In this document: piece by piece, positions 9,291-19,398 of the stretch
How the letters are laid out: each line of letters opens with the position of its first letter
Numbering within the stretch: position 1 is the stretch's first letter
DNA from: Patescibacteria group bacterium
GTDB taxonomy: Bacteria > Patescibacteriota > Saccharimonadia > Saccharimonadales > Saccharimonadaceae
Assembly (NCBI GenBank): GCA_030156575.1
Contig: JASGMG010000003.1
Span: forward strand, 1-36,589
DNA: 36,589 nucleotides
Direction of reading: 5' to 3'
Made by a program: the position numbers and the translations under genes
The notes under the pieces: generated by a model
What the model saw: the letters and a program-made list of their open reading frames with translations, nothing else
Told to the model about the DNA's origin: nothing
The model's database searches: none

Positions 9291-10483
9291 TGACAAGAAA
9301 CTATAAAGCGCTAGCTGTTCTTAAACTTTTAAAGAGCTCTATTGATATATTTATTAATAGTTTTTTTGTTCTTTATTTTTTATCTATCTCTAATAGCAAT
9401 ATTGTAGCTCTTGGAATTTATTATTTAATAATGTATTCAATATTATTTTTCACTATATTTTTATTAAGAAATAGGTGTAAATCTAAAAAAAGAATTAATT
9501 TATTGAGAATTGGTATTTTATTAAATCTATTGTTCTTTATATTATTATTTTTTATGCAAAATAATATAGTTACTTATTCTTGGTTTATAGCTATCGTATA
9601 TGGTCTAGAAGAAGGATTTTATTATTCTGTTTACAACAATTTTGAGTCTAGTGGAGTAGAAAACCATAAAAGAGCTAATTTTATCGGGGTCTATACAGCA
9701 ATTAAGTCGATATTAAAAATTATTATCCCAGTTATATTTGGTTCTGTTATAAGCTGGGGTGGCTTTGATAAATGTTTTGTGATTATCTTATTTCTTGCTG
9801 GGTTTCAACTAATTGTATCTGTAATATTTAAAGATAAATTTTATAAAGAAAGTGATATATTTGAATTTAGTGACTTTTTAAAATTAGTTAAAGCAAATAG
9901 TTTAGTTAGGAGATTGTACAGAGTATCTTTCTTCCAAGGCATGATATATAGTGGCGCATTTCAAAGCATAACTATGATATATATAGTGCGTACTTTTATG
10001 AGTGGTTTTAGCTTAGGGATATTTACCTCGATCTTTGCTATAGTTACGGGTGTTGTAGGCATGTATTTTGCTAAGTTGATTACTCCTAATTACTATAAAC
10101 CTAATTTAAAAGCTTCTTGTATTATGACCTTGTTGGCACTTGGTTTAATAATAATTCAATGTAATGTTATAACAGTAATTGTATTTAATCTTGTGCAGTC
10201 TTTTTCGAAAACTATAGTAGAGCTTATAAGCGAAAATTATAAGATTAGCATTTCGAATTTAAATGAAATAAAAGAAAAATATAAAGCAGAATATTTTATA
10301 GGGATGGAATTTTCTATGTGGGGAGGAAGGCTCACTGGTTATATGCTATTTATATTGCTCGCATTGTCAACTTCTCAGATATGGAGTGGTGGAATACTAA
10401 TTATATTTGGAATATTTATAATTTTATTTACAAATAATTTGATAAGATTACAGCGTCTAATTTCAAAGAAGCATCTTTTATAA
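9290..10483 (+). CDS. MFS-like polytopic membrane protein (second of a coupled pair)
   Basis: About 12 hydrophobic helices; starts in the TAATG stop/start overlap with the preceding MFS gene. Confidence 0.65.
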   Translation: MTRNYKALAVLKLLKSSIDIFINSFFVLYFLSISNSNIVALGIYYLIMYSILFFTIFLLRNRCKSKKRINLLRIGILLNLLFFILLFFMQNNIVTYSWFIAIVYGLEEGFYYSVYNNFESSGVENHKRANFIGVYTAIKSILKIIIPVIFGSVISWGGFDKCFVIILFLAGFQLIVSVIFKDKFYKESDIFEFSDFLKLVKANSLVRRLYRVSFFQGMIYSGAFQSITMIYIVRTFMSGFSLGIFTSIFAIVTGVVGMYFAKLITPNYYKPNLKASCIMTLLALGLIIIQCNVITVIVFNLVQSFSKTIVELISENYKISISNLNEIKEKYKAEYFIGMEFSMWGGRLTGYMLFILLALSTSQIWSGGILIIFGIFIILFTNNLIRLQRLISKKHLL

Positions 10484-10581
10484 GAACTCATTCTTTAGAT
10501 GTTCTAGCCTAGAAAGGTAACAAATAATACAAGTCTTTTGACGTAATTGAATTTATAGCCTAGTTGAGATAAATCACTTAT

Positions 10582-10589
10582 GTTATAAT
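10582..10589 (+). promoter_or_regulatory. -10 element immediately upstream of ORF 10596 (leaderless promoter)
   Basis: TGTTATAAT, 6 nt before ATG. Confidence 0.65.
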
Positions 10590-10595
10590 TCGACT

Positions 10596-11144
10596 ATGAA
10601 TAAAGTTAAAAGCTTTTTTAATCTAGTGTTTAGTCATTTTACGAAATTCATTAAAAAAAGAAGAATGATCTCTATTATATTGTTGATAACTATTCTTATT
10701 GTTTCTTGTGTGGTAGTTTATTTTGTCTTTATAAAAACAAAAGCTGATAGAGATATATTAGAACCGTCCGCTGAAGACGTCTCAACTATAGCGGTTGAAA
10801 CTAGTAGATTGGATATTAAAGAATGGGGAATAAGTTTACCTGTTAATAATAACATCTTAGGAGACGTGTCTTATAAAGTAGATGATTATGTATCAATAAC
10901 CTTTTCTTTTTCAAATTTAAATAGTTTTGATTTTGCTAAAGAAGGTTGTACTAATTTAAACAAAGACTCGTGGGGGCTATTTAGGGTAACTGATATTCCT
11001 AGTGAATCATCAGAAGATACTTCTTATTATAGAGTTATAGATGAATATACTTTTGTACCTAATCATCCTGGCATAGTTTGCGACAGTTTAGCCGAATTAA
11101 ATTCGGCTTATAGTTTTATGGTTAGTGGTATAAAGAAAGATTAA
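10596..11144 (+). CDS. Single-TM membrane-anchored hypothetical protein, upstream of T4P cluster
   Basis: N-terminal TM helix then soluble domain; next gene starts 3 nt later. Confidence 0.7.
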   Translation: MNKVKSFFNLVFSHFTKFIKKRRMISIILLITILIVSCVVVYFVFIKTKADRDILEPSAEDVSTIAVETSRLDIKEWGISLPVNNNILGDVSYKVDDYVSITFSFSNLNSFDFAKEGCTNLNKDSWGLFRVTDIPSESSEDTSYYRVIDEYTFVPNHPGIVCDSLAELNSAYSFMVSGIKKD

Positions 11145-11146
11145 TT

Positions 11147-13816
11147 ATGTTGTTTAATATACACTTTGAGAATAAATCTAAATACATATATTTAGTTATA
11201 CCCTTATTTATTCTTATATTCTTTAGTTCCTTGGTTGTTGCCAATCCAGCTCACGCTGAGGACTTAAGGAACGGAACTGATTATAGTGGTCTGTATAAAA
11301 CAGGTGTTAATAGCAGTGGTAATAAATTAGGCTATAATGAGCCCGATCCACATTGGACATTATCAAAAATATACAACGTAGCAGGTTTACCAACTTGTCA
11401 AGATAATCCTACTACAAATAAAACTGTTTACTATCCTAATAGCCCAGCTACTACTGTTGTTGAAAGAGGCGATGGTGGGGTTAATGTTATCAATGATAAT
11501 GGCTTAATGATTGGAGTTGGCTATTCTGCTGCTTTATTTACTTACGATGATCATAGTTGGGTATGGTGGACTCAAGTTAATCCAAGTGCCAGATGGATTA
11601 GTCAAAATATGAAAGGTCGGCATTTTCATACAGTTAGTTGCCCAGATCCATCATATAACGGTGGAAATATAACTGCTGAAAAAGCGAATGTTTTTGTTTT
11701 TACTCTTAAGAACATAGCTATAAATAATAATAAAATTGATCTTAACTCTATTGGTCTTTTTATGAACATAGACGCTGATAACTGGGTATCTGTGTCAGTT
11801 AATGGTAATTTAATGACACCTACTAGCCCGACAATCAATAATACTATTGATGGTAAGAAGTGGGTTTCTCCAGACTTTACTACAAATGAGACTAGTAGAT
11901 TTGAATGGGCAGCTTCTCCTGGCGTCTTTAAACAGTCAGGTAATACCATTGAAGTGCATGTTTTGAGCACATTAACGAATGTTGGAATGATTGTTACTAA
12001 TATTGGTTTGACTGGATCTGCTACTGAGCCACCTCCATCTGTAGCTAGCGAATGTTGGCCAAGAAAATATTCAGTAAGTGTGTCTTCTGATTATTATGGC
12101 GTGGTCCCTGTTGTTGTTACAGCTAATTATATTGATGAGAACGGCGCTTATCATAGTGATGTAGTAGGTGTTCACAGTAGCTCGGTATCAAATGTACCTA
12201 TAGACAAAAAATATTCAACTTCTCATAATCTAACGTTTTCTTTTAGGGATGCAAGAACTAGGTATAAACAAATTGTAGTAGTATACGCTGGTTGTAGTTC
12301 GTATTCTACTGGAACAGGTGAAGACACTGTAACTCATACTTTTTGTTGGCCTACTAAGTATGCAATAGTTACTGATGCAGCTCGTAGCTATTCTCCGATG
12401 ACTGTAGGCCCTTGTTATAACTATCGCCTTAAGACTGACATTAATCTTACTAGCGCTACCAATGCGGTGGAAGTGGGTACTGGTATAATGACATCAACAA
12501 CGCTTACTGATAGACCAAATCATCTTACTGAGCTACCTCATATAGGATATCCACACACACGAACAAAAGTTGGAGTAGAATCTATTGTAACAAAGCTAAT
12601 ATATTCATCTCAAGCTCTTTCTACGGTTGCAAAGAGTTTAGGCAATCAACACTCGGATAATTCACCGTGTAGCCAATTTAGTCCAGATCTTAGATGTACT
12701 AGTGTTTCGTCAAAAACTTATTCGTCGCCAATTGCGGTGGATGCGACTATGTCTGGAAATGCAAACAGCGAAGTAGATGATGTCCCTGCCGGTAGTGATA
12801 TATGCTTTGTGCATTCTACACGATATTTTTCAAGTGAGAGTACTGGAAATGGTGGTGAAGTTAATAATGAAGATGTATATTATCATTCAAAGGTTGTTTG
12901 TCATACTGTTTACAAAAAACCCAGGGTTCAGATTTGGGGCGGTGATTTAATAACGGGTCGTTCTTTTGGGTCTACTATGGCCAGTGCTAATGAGGTTAGT
13001 ACTAGTACCTCTATAAAGTCGGGTAGGATGTATGGTAGTTGGGTAGAATATGGTATATTTGCATCTGGTACGGTGTCTGGTATGGGTTCTGGTTCGGCTT
13101 TTGTTAATTCACTAGGGTTAAATGTTAGTAATCAATGTGATTATAGTAAATTAACCTTTGCGAATACTAAAATAGGATCAACTAGTTGCACTAATACTAC
13201 GGCGTTGGGCAATTATTCATCAGGTAGTACTATCCCAGATGTATCTGCAACTTTTCCAACTTCTATTGCAAATAGTTTGAATACGTCTGATGGAGTTGAT
13301 TTGTCTAATGTTGCTACTGGTGTGTATACAACGAATAGTGATTTTACAATAAAAGGTAGTTCGATAACTCTTGGTAAATGGATTGTTATTAATGCTCCTA
13401 ACTCCACTGTGACAATTACTGGTGATATTAACTATAGTAATGAGTTTATTGATCATGTTAATAAAATTCCTCAAGTTGTTATTATCGCAAAGAATATAAA
13501 TATAATTGATAATGTTGGTAATATTGATTCCTGGTTAATAGCTAAGAATGGTTACGTGAATACATGTTCTTCCGTACCAAATATTAGTAGTTTAACTACT
13601 GTAACATGTAGTAAACAATTAATTGTTCATGGCCCAGTTATGGCTAAAAAGTTATATTTAAGACGCACGTATGGCTCTGGTGTAGGCACTAATAGTGGAG
13701 AGCCTGCTGAGATATTTGATTTACGAACTGATGCCTATCTTTGGGCTGCGAATAGGGCAAAAGATGCCGGTAGCATTCAGACAGTTTATACTTTTGAGCT
13801 CCCACCTAGATTCTAG
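11147..13816 (+). CDS. Large secreted protein, candidate pilus-associated adhesin/tip protein
   Basis: Signal peptide ...SSLVVANPAHAED; paired Cys motifs; C-terminus ...AEIFDLRTDAYLWAANRAKDAGSIQTVYTFELPPRF; directly upstream of pilM. Confidence 0.7.
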   Translation: MLFNIHFENKSKYIYLVIPLFILIFFSSLVVANPAHAEDLRNGTDYSGLYKTGVNSSGNKLGYNEPDPHWTLSKIYNVAGLPTCQDNPTTNKTVYYPNSPATTVVERGDGGVNVINDNGLMIGVGYSAALFTYDDHSWVWWTQVNPSARWISQNMKGRHFHTVSCPDPSYNGGNITAEKANVFVFTLKNIAINNNKIDLNSIGLFMNIDADNWVSVSVNGNLMTPTSPTINNTIDGKKWVSPDFTTNETSRFEWAASPGVFKQSGNTIEVHVLSTLTNVGMIVTNIGLTGSATEPPPSVASECWPRKYSVSVSSDYYGVVPVVVTANYIDENGAYHSDVVGVHSSSVSNVPIDKKYSTSHNLTFSFRDARTRYKQIVVVYAGCSSYSTGTGEDTVTHTFCWPTKYAIVTDAARSYSPMTVGPCYNYRLKTDINLTSATNAVEVGTGIMTSTTLTDRPNHLTELPHIGYPHTRTKVGVESIVTKLIYSSQALSTVAKSLGNQHSDNSPCSQFSPDLRCTSVSSKTYSSPIAVDATMSGNANSEVDDVPAGSDICFVHSTRYFSSESTGNGGEVNNEDVYYHSKVVCHTVYKKPRVQIWGGDLITGRSFGSTMASANEVSTSTSIKSGRMYGSWVEYGIFASGTVSGMGSGSAFVNSLGLNVSNQCDYSKLTFANTKIGSTSCTNTTALGNYSSGSTIPDVSATFPTSIANSLNTSDGVDLSNVATGVYTTNSDFTIKGSSITLGKWIVINAPNSTVTITGDINYSNEFIDHVNKIPQVVIIAKNINIIDNVGNIDSWLIAKNGYVNTCSSVPNISSLTTVTCSKQLIVHGPVMAKKLYLRRTYGSGVGTNSGEPAEIFDLRTDAYLWAANRAKDAGSIQTVYTFELPPRF

Positions 13817-13836
13817 ATTATTATAAAAATGATCCA

Positions 13837-13866
13837 TTGCTTTTAATGCTTATGTTTGTGTATAAT
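13837..13866 (+). promoter_or_regulatory. Promoter of the pilM operon
   Basis: TTGCTT (13837-13842), 18 bp, TATAAT (13861-13866), followed by GGAGG SD and ATG at 13877. Confidence 0.6.
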
Positions 13867-13876
13867 GGAGGTTAAT

Positions 13877-14926
13877 ATGATATCAATAAAGGGAATGGGC
13901 GACTTCTTTGCACTGGACATAGGAACTAATGCTGTTCGAGTAGTTCAGCTTTCTACTGCTGGACCTGATAATTGGAATTTATTACATTATGGGTATGTTC
14001 CAGTAGATGAAAAAATGTCTAGCAGCGATTCGACTGAATCTATGCGTAAGCTTGGGGAGTCTATAATGACTGCGGTTGGTCAAAGTGGAATAAAAGAAAA
14101 GAATATAGTTATTGGAATGCCGTCAAGCAAGACTTTTACCACAGTTGTTGATATACCAAATATGAGTGAACCCGAACTTAAAAATACTATAAAATATCAA
14201 ATAGACCAATATATTCCTATGTCAATTGATGATGCGAAAGTAGACTGGGCTTTACTTGGACAGTCGCTTCATGATCCAAAACAACAGGAGGTGTTATTAA
14301 CTAGCACTTCGAATAAATATGCTGAAGAAAGGCTTGAATTTATAGAAGGTCTCGGTTTTAATGTTATCGCAGCTGAACCAGACTCTGTAGCTATGGTCCG
14401 ATCGCTTTTACCAAAGGGGTTGCAGGATGCTCGATTAATCATTGATATGGGAGAGAGATCTACCGATTTAGCTGTTACTTTTAATGATAGCCCAAGATTA
14501 GTTCGCAATATACCAACTGGGCTTAATTCAATAGTTAAGGCTGCGTCACAAAATTTAAATATTCAAAATGATCAAGCTAGACAATTTATTCTTAAATTTG
14601 GACTTTCTACAGATAGATTAGAAGGACAGGTTTATAGGTCTATAGAAGGAACGCTTGATAACTTTGCGGCTGAATTGATAAAGTCTATAAAGTTTTTCCA
14701 AACTCGCTATCCTAATACAGCTGTTGGTGGCATCTTGTTATCGGGATTCTCTGCTGTTGTTCCAAAGTTAGGAGATTATATAGCTTCAAAAACCGGAATT
14801 TCTTGTAGTGTTGCAAATCCATGGCAAAAGGTTAGGGTTAGCCAGGCTGATCAGCAACAGCTTGGCTCTATTGCTTCTGAATTTGCTACAGTCATAGGTC
14901 TAGCTGAGCGGAGAAACCTAAAATGA
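13877..14926 (+). CDS. pilM: Type IV pilus assembly protein PilM
   Basis: FALDIGTNAVRVVQL actin-like/PilM fold, DMGERSTDLAV; ATG at 13877 follows GGAGG, while the listed start 13856 overlaps the -10 box. Confidence 0.88.
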   Translation: MISIKGMGDFFALDIGTNAVRVVQLSTAGPDNWNLLHYGYVPVDEKMSSSDSTESMRKLGESIMTAVGQSGIKEKNIVIGMPSSKTFTTVVDIPNMSEPELKNTIKYQIDQYIPMSIDDAKVDWALLGQSLHDPKQQEVLLTSTSNKYAEERLEFIEGLGFNVIAAEPDSVAMVRSLLPKGLQDARLIIDMGERSTDLAVTFNDSPRLVRNIPTGLNSIVKAASQNLNIQNDQARQFILKFGLSTDRLEGQVYRSIEGTLDNFAAELIKSIKFFQTRYPNTAVGGILLSGFSAVVPKLGDYIASKTGISCSVANPWQKVRVSQADQQQLGSIASEFATVIGLAERRNLK

Positions 14927-15651
14927 TTGAAGTAAATCTTATACCTGATGTCAAACAGGAATTGATACGTACTAGACGAATACAATCTGCGGTTATCACT
15001 ACGACTATATTAGTAGGGTTGGCTTCAATTGCAATTGTAGCATTGTTAGCCTTTTGGGTTTTTGCAGTTCAGGCTGTAAGAAGTAATCTTGCTGATACTC
15101 AAATAAAAGAGGGCAGTAAACAACTAGAAAGCATTGAAGATTTATCTAAAGTGCTCACTATTCAAAATCAGCTAACTAAGATAACTGATTTAAATACAGG
15201 TAAACATATCGATTCAAGAACATTTGGTGTCTTATCTGTTATTATTCCGACTGCACCAAATGACATTCAAGTATCTAAATTCACCGTAGATTCAAATGAA
15301 AGTACCATAACGCTTGAAGCCCAAGCATACAATGGTTATTCCGCAGTAGAAATATTTAAAAAGACTGTAGAAGGTGCAGCTATAAAATATACAGATAGCA
15401 ATGGTGATCAACAGCAGGTTCCGTTAGCTTCAGATATAGTAGTGAGTGATGCAAGTTATGGCAAGGACTCGTCCGGTGTTAGGGTGCTTCGATTTAATTT
15501 TAGTTTTAATTATACGGAAGAGTTATTATCCCCATCTGCAAAAAACGTTACGACTATTATAACCAATAACGGTAATGTTACTGATTCTTATCTAGGTGTG
15601 CCTAACAGTATATTTGTTAATAGGGCTGCAGACCTAAAGGAGAATAACTAA
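14923..15651 (+). CDS. pilN: Type IV pilus assembly protein PilN-like
   Basis: N-terminal MIEVNLIPDVKQELIRTRR then TM helix; overlaps pilM end. Confidence 0.8.
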   Translation: MIEVNLIPDVKQELIRTRRIQSAVITTTILVGLASIAIVALLAFWVFAVQAVRSNLADTQIKEGSKQLESIEDLSKVLTIQNQLTKITDLNTGKHIDSRTFGVLSVIIPTAPNDIQVSKFTVDSNESTITLEAQAYNGYSAVEIFKKTVEGAAIKYTDSNGDQQQVPLASDIVVSDASYGKDSSGVRVLRFNFSFNYTEELLSPSAKNVTTIITNNGNVTDSYLGVPNSIFVNRAADLKENN

Positions 15652-15653
15652 AC

Positions 15654-16310
15654 ATGCAAGCTAAAATGACAGCAATTCGTAAGCGTACTCAAATCGAAAA
15701 TTCGAATCGCACTATGTTTGTATGGATTGCCGGTGTATCTGTTGTTTTTGGATTTGCTTTAGTTGCTTCTATATTCTTAGTGCAAATGATTACTTTTAAT
15801 GAAAGAGTTTTACAAGAAAAAAACAATACAGTGAATACTTTGGCTTTAAATAATAACAATATATCCGAACTAGAATCTCAGATTAGAGTTCTAGATACTA
15901 ATCAATCTTTGATTGGCATTAAATCAAATCCTGATGATCAAGCTATACAAGTAATTCTAGATGCATTACCTTCAGATAGAAATGAACTTGCTTTAGGAGC
16001 TTCTCTTCAGAATGTGCTTTTGGCAAATATAGATGGGCTTACTCTAGAGTCGTTACAAGTAAACTCAAAAGAAGACACTCTTGCATCTGAATCTAATTCT
16101 GGTAATGAAATAGCTTTTAGTTTTACTGTTATCGGTAACCAAGAAGTTTTGAAAAAAGTGTTAACTAATTTGGAGAAGTCGATAAGAACTATAGACGTTA
16201 TATATATGAATGTCGAGGGTAGTGGTGATCAACTTACTATGACGATTCAGGCTAAAGCTTTTTATGAACCAACTAGAGTAGTTAAGTTAGAGGATAAAAC
16301 GGTAAAATAA
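15654..16310 (+). CDS. pilO: Type IV pilus assembly protein PilO-like
   Basis: Single TM, coiled coil, ferredoxin-like C-terminal; position after pilN. Confidence 0.7.
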   Translation: MQAKMTAIRKRTQIENSNRTMFVWIAGVSVVFGFALVASIFLVQMITFNERVLQEKNNTVNTLALNNNNISELESQIRVLDTNQSLIGIKSNPDDQAIQVILDALPSDRNELALGASLQNVLLANIDGLTLESLQVNSKEDTLASESNSGNEIAFSFTVIGNQEVLKKVLTNLEKSIRTIDVIYMNVEGSGDQLTMTIQAKAFYEPTRVVKLEDKTVK

Positions 16311-16531
16311 TGAAAAAAACAGATATAACAATGATAATATTAATAGCATCGTTTAGTGTATTGATTGCTTTTTTTGTAGCAAAAAGTTTATTTGGTAGCG
16401 TGTATAATGGCACTGCTATAGTTAAAACTATCGATAAAATAGATTCATCTATAACCGAGCCTAGTCCAGAAATATTCAATAAAAATGCTATAAACCCAGC
16501 TGTCCAGGTTCAAATTGACGGAAATAATTAG
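16310..16531 (+). CDS. Small single-TM T4P-operon protein
   Basis: 73 aa, one TM helix; stop/start overlap with pilO. Confidence 0.65.
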   Translation: MKKTDITMIILIASFSVLIAFFVAKSLFGSVYNGTAIVKTIDKIDSSITEPSPEIFNKNAINPAVQVQIDGNN

Positions 16532-16543
16532 AGGTTGTAATCT

Positions 16544-18307
16544 ATGGCTCTTCTTACTAGTGATACTCAAGAGAAGCTAACTAGTCTTCTTATTGGAGAA
16601 GGCTTAGTTAGCGAGACTGTTCTAAAAGATTTAGAAGCATCTTCGGCAAAAGATAATAAACCACTTCTTAGATTGTTAGTTGAACAAGGTGTAGTTGATA
16701 ATGAATTGATAACTCATGCTATTGCTCAGGTATCTGGTGTCCCTTATGTAAACTTAAATAATAGTTTTATAGACCAAAATGTTTTGAGCTTATTATCAGA
16801 GGATATCGCTGAGAGGTTTATGGCTGTTCCTTTGGCTGAGGTCCAAAATCGACTTGCAGTAGCTATGCTTGATGCAAATAATGTTCAAGCAGTTGATTAT
16901 TTAGCTAATTATATTGAGCGACCGCTTAAAGTATTTATGGCTTCAGAAGAGAGTGTTCGACATGTTTTAGGCCAGTACAAAACGGATCTTTCTAGTGTCG
17001 ATGCAGCGGCTGAAGCTAGTCAAGTAGAATCTGTTAAAGAATCTGCCAAAGAGATAAAGATGATAGTTCAAGACTCTCCAATAAGTAAGGCGTTGGTTAC
17101 TATATTGGAATATGCCTTAAAGTCACGTGCTAGTGATGTCCATATTGAGCCTTTAGAGGGCTCACTGAAAATAAGATGTAGAGTTGATGGTATGCTACGA
17201 GAAATTATGCAATTACCAAAGAGCATAGAGCCTGCACTGGTTAGTCGAATAAAGATTTTATCTAATCTTAAGATTGATGAACATCGTACGCCACAAGACG
17301 GACAATTTACTGTCAAGATTGCTGGTAAGGAAGTTGACCTTCGTATCGCCATCAGCCCTGTTATATGGGGTGAACAGGTAGTTATTCGTATACTTGATAA
17401 ATCAGGTAATGACTTTGATATTGAAGCGATGGGCTATGCAGGAAGAGCACTTAGGGCGATTAGAAAAGGCATACGTCGACCAAATGGTATGGTTCTAACA
17501 TCTGGCCCAACTGGTAGTGGTAAGACAACTAGTCTTTATGCACTAATTAAAGAAATTAAAGATGATAGTGTTAATATAGTTACATTAGAAGATCCTGTTG
17601 AATACAAGATGAGTGGTGTTAATCAAATTCAAGTGAATGCTGATGTAGGTTTAACATTCGCTAGTGGCTTGCGTTCTATTCTTCGTCAAGATCCTGATGT
17701 TGTGATGGTGGGAGAAATTCGTGATAGTGAGACTGCTAATTTAGCTGTTCAGGCGGCGTTAACAGGACATTTAGTATTCAGTACTTTACATACTAATAGT
17801 GCGGCTGGTGTTCTACCTAGACTACTTGATATGGGTATTGAGCCCTTCCTTATAGCTAGTACAGTCAATACCATTATTGGACAAAGGTTAGTACGTCGTG
17901 TTGCTAAAAAACGTGAGATTTATCAATCTAACCCGATTGAAACTCAAAATATAACAACAACAATTGGGCATCTTTTGCCTAAAACGTCAGCAGACATAGC
18001 AAGAGTTTCTCAAGATTTAGGCTATAAAGACTTGCCCTTAGCTAGCCAAAGCGCTTATACTCTAGTTAAGGGTGTTGATAGCCCTCAATCTCCAAGAGGA
18101 TATAGTGGTCGAGCGGGGCTATATGAAGTTATGGATGTTGACGAATCAATTCAAAGTTTGATTGTTGCTAGAGCTACGAGCTCTGAGATACAAAGAGCGG
18201 CTCAACAGCATGGTATGGTTACAATGAGGCAAGATGGGTATATGAAAGTTTTACAAGGTATTACAACTATTGAAGAAGTAAATCGTGTTACGTCGGATAC
18301 GGCATAG
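16544..18307 (+). CDS. pilB: Type IV pilus extension ATPase PilB/GspE family
   Basis: N-terminal MshEN-like domain, Walker A GPTGSGKTTS, Walker B DPDVVMVGEIRD, TGHLVFSTLHTNSA. Confidence 0.93.
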   Translation: MALLTSDTQEKLTSLLIGEGLVSETVLKDLEASSAKDNKPLLRLLVEQGVVDNELITHAIAQVSGVPYVNLNNSFIDQNVLSLLSEDIAERFMAVPLAEVQNRLAVAMLDANNVQAVDYLANYIERPLKVFMASEESVRHVLGQYKTDLSSVDAAAEASQVESVKESAKEIKMIVQDSPISKALVTILEYALKSRASDVHIEPLEGSLKIRCRVDGMLREIMQLPKSIEPALVSRIKILSNLKIDEHRTPQDGQFTVKIAGKEVDLRIAISPVIWGEQVVIRILDKSGNDFDIEAMGYAGRALRAIRKGIRRPNGMVLTSGPTGSGKTTSLYALIKEIKDDSVNIVTLEDPVEYKMSGVNQIQVNADVGLTFASGLRSILRQDPDVVMVGEIRDSETANLAVQAALTGHLVFSTLHTNSAAGVLPRLLDMGIEPFLIASTVNTIIGQRLVRRVAKKREIYQSNPIETQNITTTIGHLLPKTSADIARVSQDLGYKDLPLASQSAYTLVKGVDSPQSPRGYSGRAGLYEVMDVDESIQSLIVARATSSEIQRAAQQHGMVTMRQDGYMKVLQGITTIEEVNRVTSDTA

Positions 18308-18325
18308 AAGAAGGGTGGATATAAA

Positions 18326-19396
18326 ATGAATAATCAAGAATTAAAAATAGAGGTTTTACTAGAAGAGGTTGTTCGCAAGAAAGCTTCGGATTTACACCTT
18401 CAAGTTGGATTACCTCCAATGATACGTGTTGATGGAGCTCTTTTGCCTATTATGGGTTTTAACCCTATGGACGAGTCAGTAGTTGAAACTTTGATATTTG
18501 CGATATTAGACCAAGATCAAAAGCAGATACTTCTAAAAGATAAAGAATTTGATTTTAGTTTTGCTTTTGGAACTTTAGGGCGTTTTCGTGTAAATGCATA
18601 TCATGAGCGTGGTAACCTTGCGGCTGCTTTGCGTTTAATTCCTAATGAAATAAAAACAGCTACTGAACTTGGGTTGCCTAGCGTTGCCATGAGTTTTGCT
18701 GATTATCCTAGAGGTTTAGTGTTGATTACTGGGCCGACTGGTAGCGGTAAATCAACAACTTTAGCAGCTCTTGTAGATAAAATTAATAGTGAGCGTGCTC
18801 AACATATTATTACTATTGAAGACCCTATTGAATTTACTCATAAATCTAAGAAATCAGTAGTTGTTCAGCGTGAAGTTCATTATGATACCTATAGTTTTAG
18901 TGCTGCGCTTCGTTCAAGTCTACGTCAAGATCCTGACGTTGTCTTAATTGGTGAAATGCGTGATCTAGAGACTATAAGTGCAGCTATTACTATTGCTGAA
19001 ACTGGACACTTGGTTTTTGCTACCTTACATACTAACAGTGCTTCTCAATCAATTGATCGTATGATTGATGTTTTTCCACCACATCAGCAACCTCAAATCA
19101 GAGCGCAGTTATCTAATATATTAATGGCAATTTGTTCACAACGTTTAATTCCAGCAATTGGTGGTGGCAGGGTTGTAGCAGCTGAAATACTAGTTACTAA
19201 TCCAGCTGTGCGAAATATAATTCGTGAAGGTAAGTCTCATCAACTTGATGCTGTAATTCAAACTAGTGCTGATCAGGGTATGCAAACAATGGATCGCACT
19301 CTAGTGAATATGGTTCAAAGTGGTACAATTACATACGATAATGCTTACGAAGTTGCTGTTGATTTAGTTGAATTTGAAAGATTAATGCGAGGTTAA
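18326..19396 (+). CDS. pilT: Type IV pilus retraction ATPase PilT
   Basis: GPTGSGKSTTLAAL, AVRNIIREGKSHQ, TGHLVFATLHTNSA. Confidence 0.93.
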   Translation: MNNQELKIEVLLEEVVRKKASDLHLQVGLPPMIRVDGALLPIMGFNPMDESVVETLIFAILDQDQKQILLKDKEFDFSFAFGTLGRFRVNAYHERGNLAAALRLIPNEIKTATELGLPSVAMSFADYPRGLVLITGPTGSGKSTTLAALVDKINSERAQHIITIEDPIEFTHKSKKSVVVQREVHYDTYSFSAALRSSLRQDPDVVLIGEMRDLETISAAITIAETGHLVFATLHTNSASQSIDRMIDVFPPHQQPQIRAQLSNILMAICSQRLIPAIGGGRVVAAEILVTNPAVRNIIREGKSHQLDAVIQTSADQGMQTMDRTLVNMVQSGTITYDNAYEVAVDLVEFERLMRG

Positions 19397-19398
19397 TA

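Noticed and set aside
13220-13474. Antisense ORFs inside the 889-aa protein, and other short antisense ORFs (e.g. 20058-20294, 17068-17352, 26737-26976)
   Set aside because: Antisense to well-supported coding genes, no SD or leaderless promoter, no recognisable motif.
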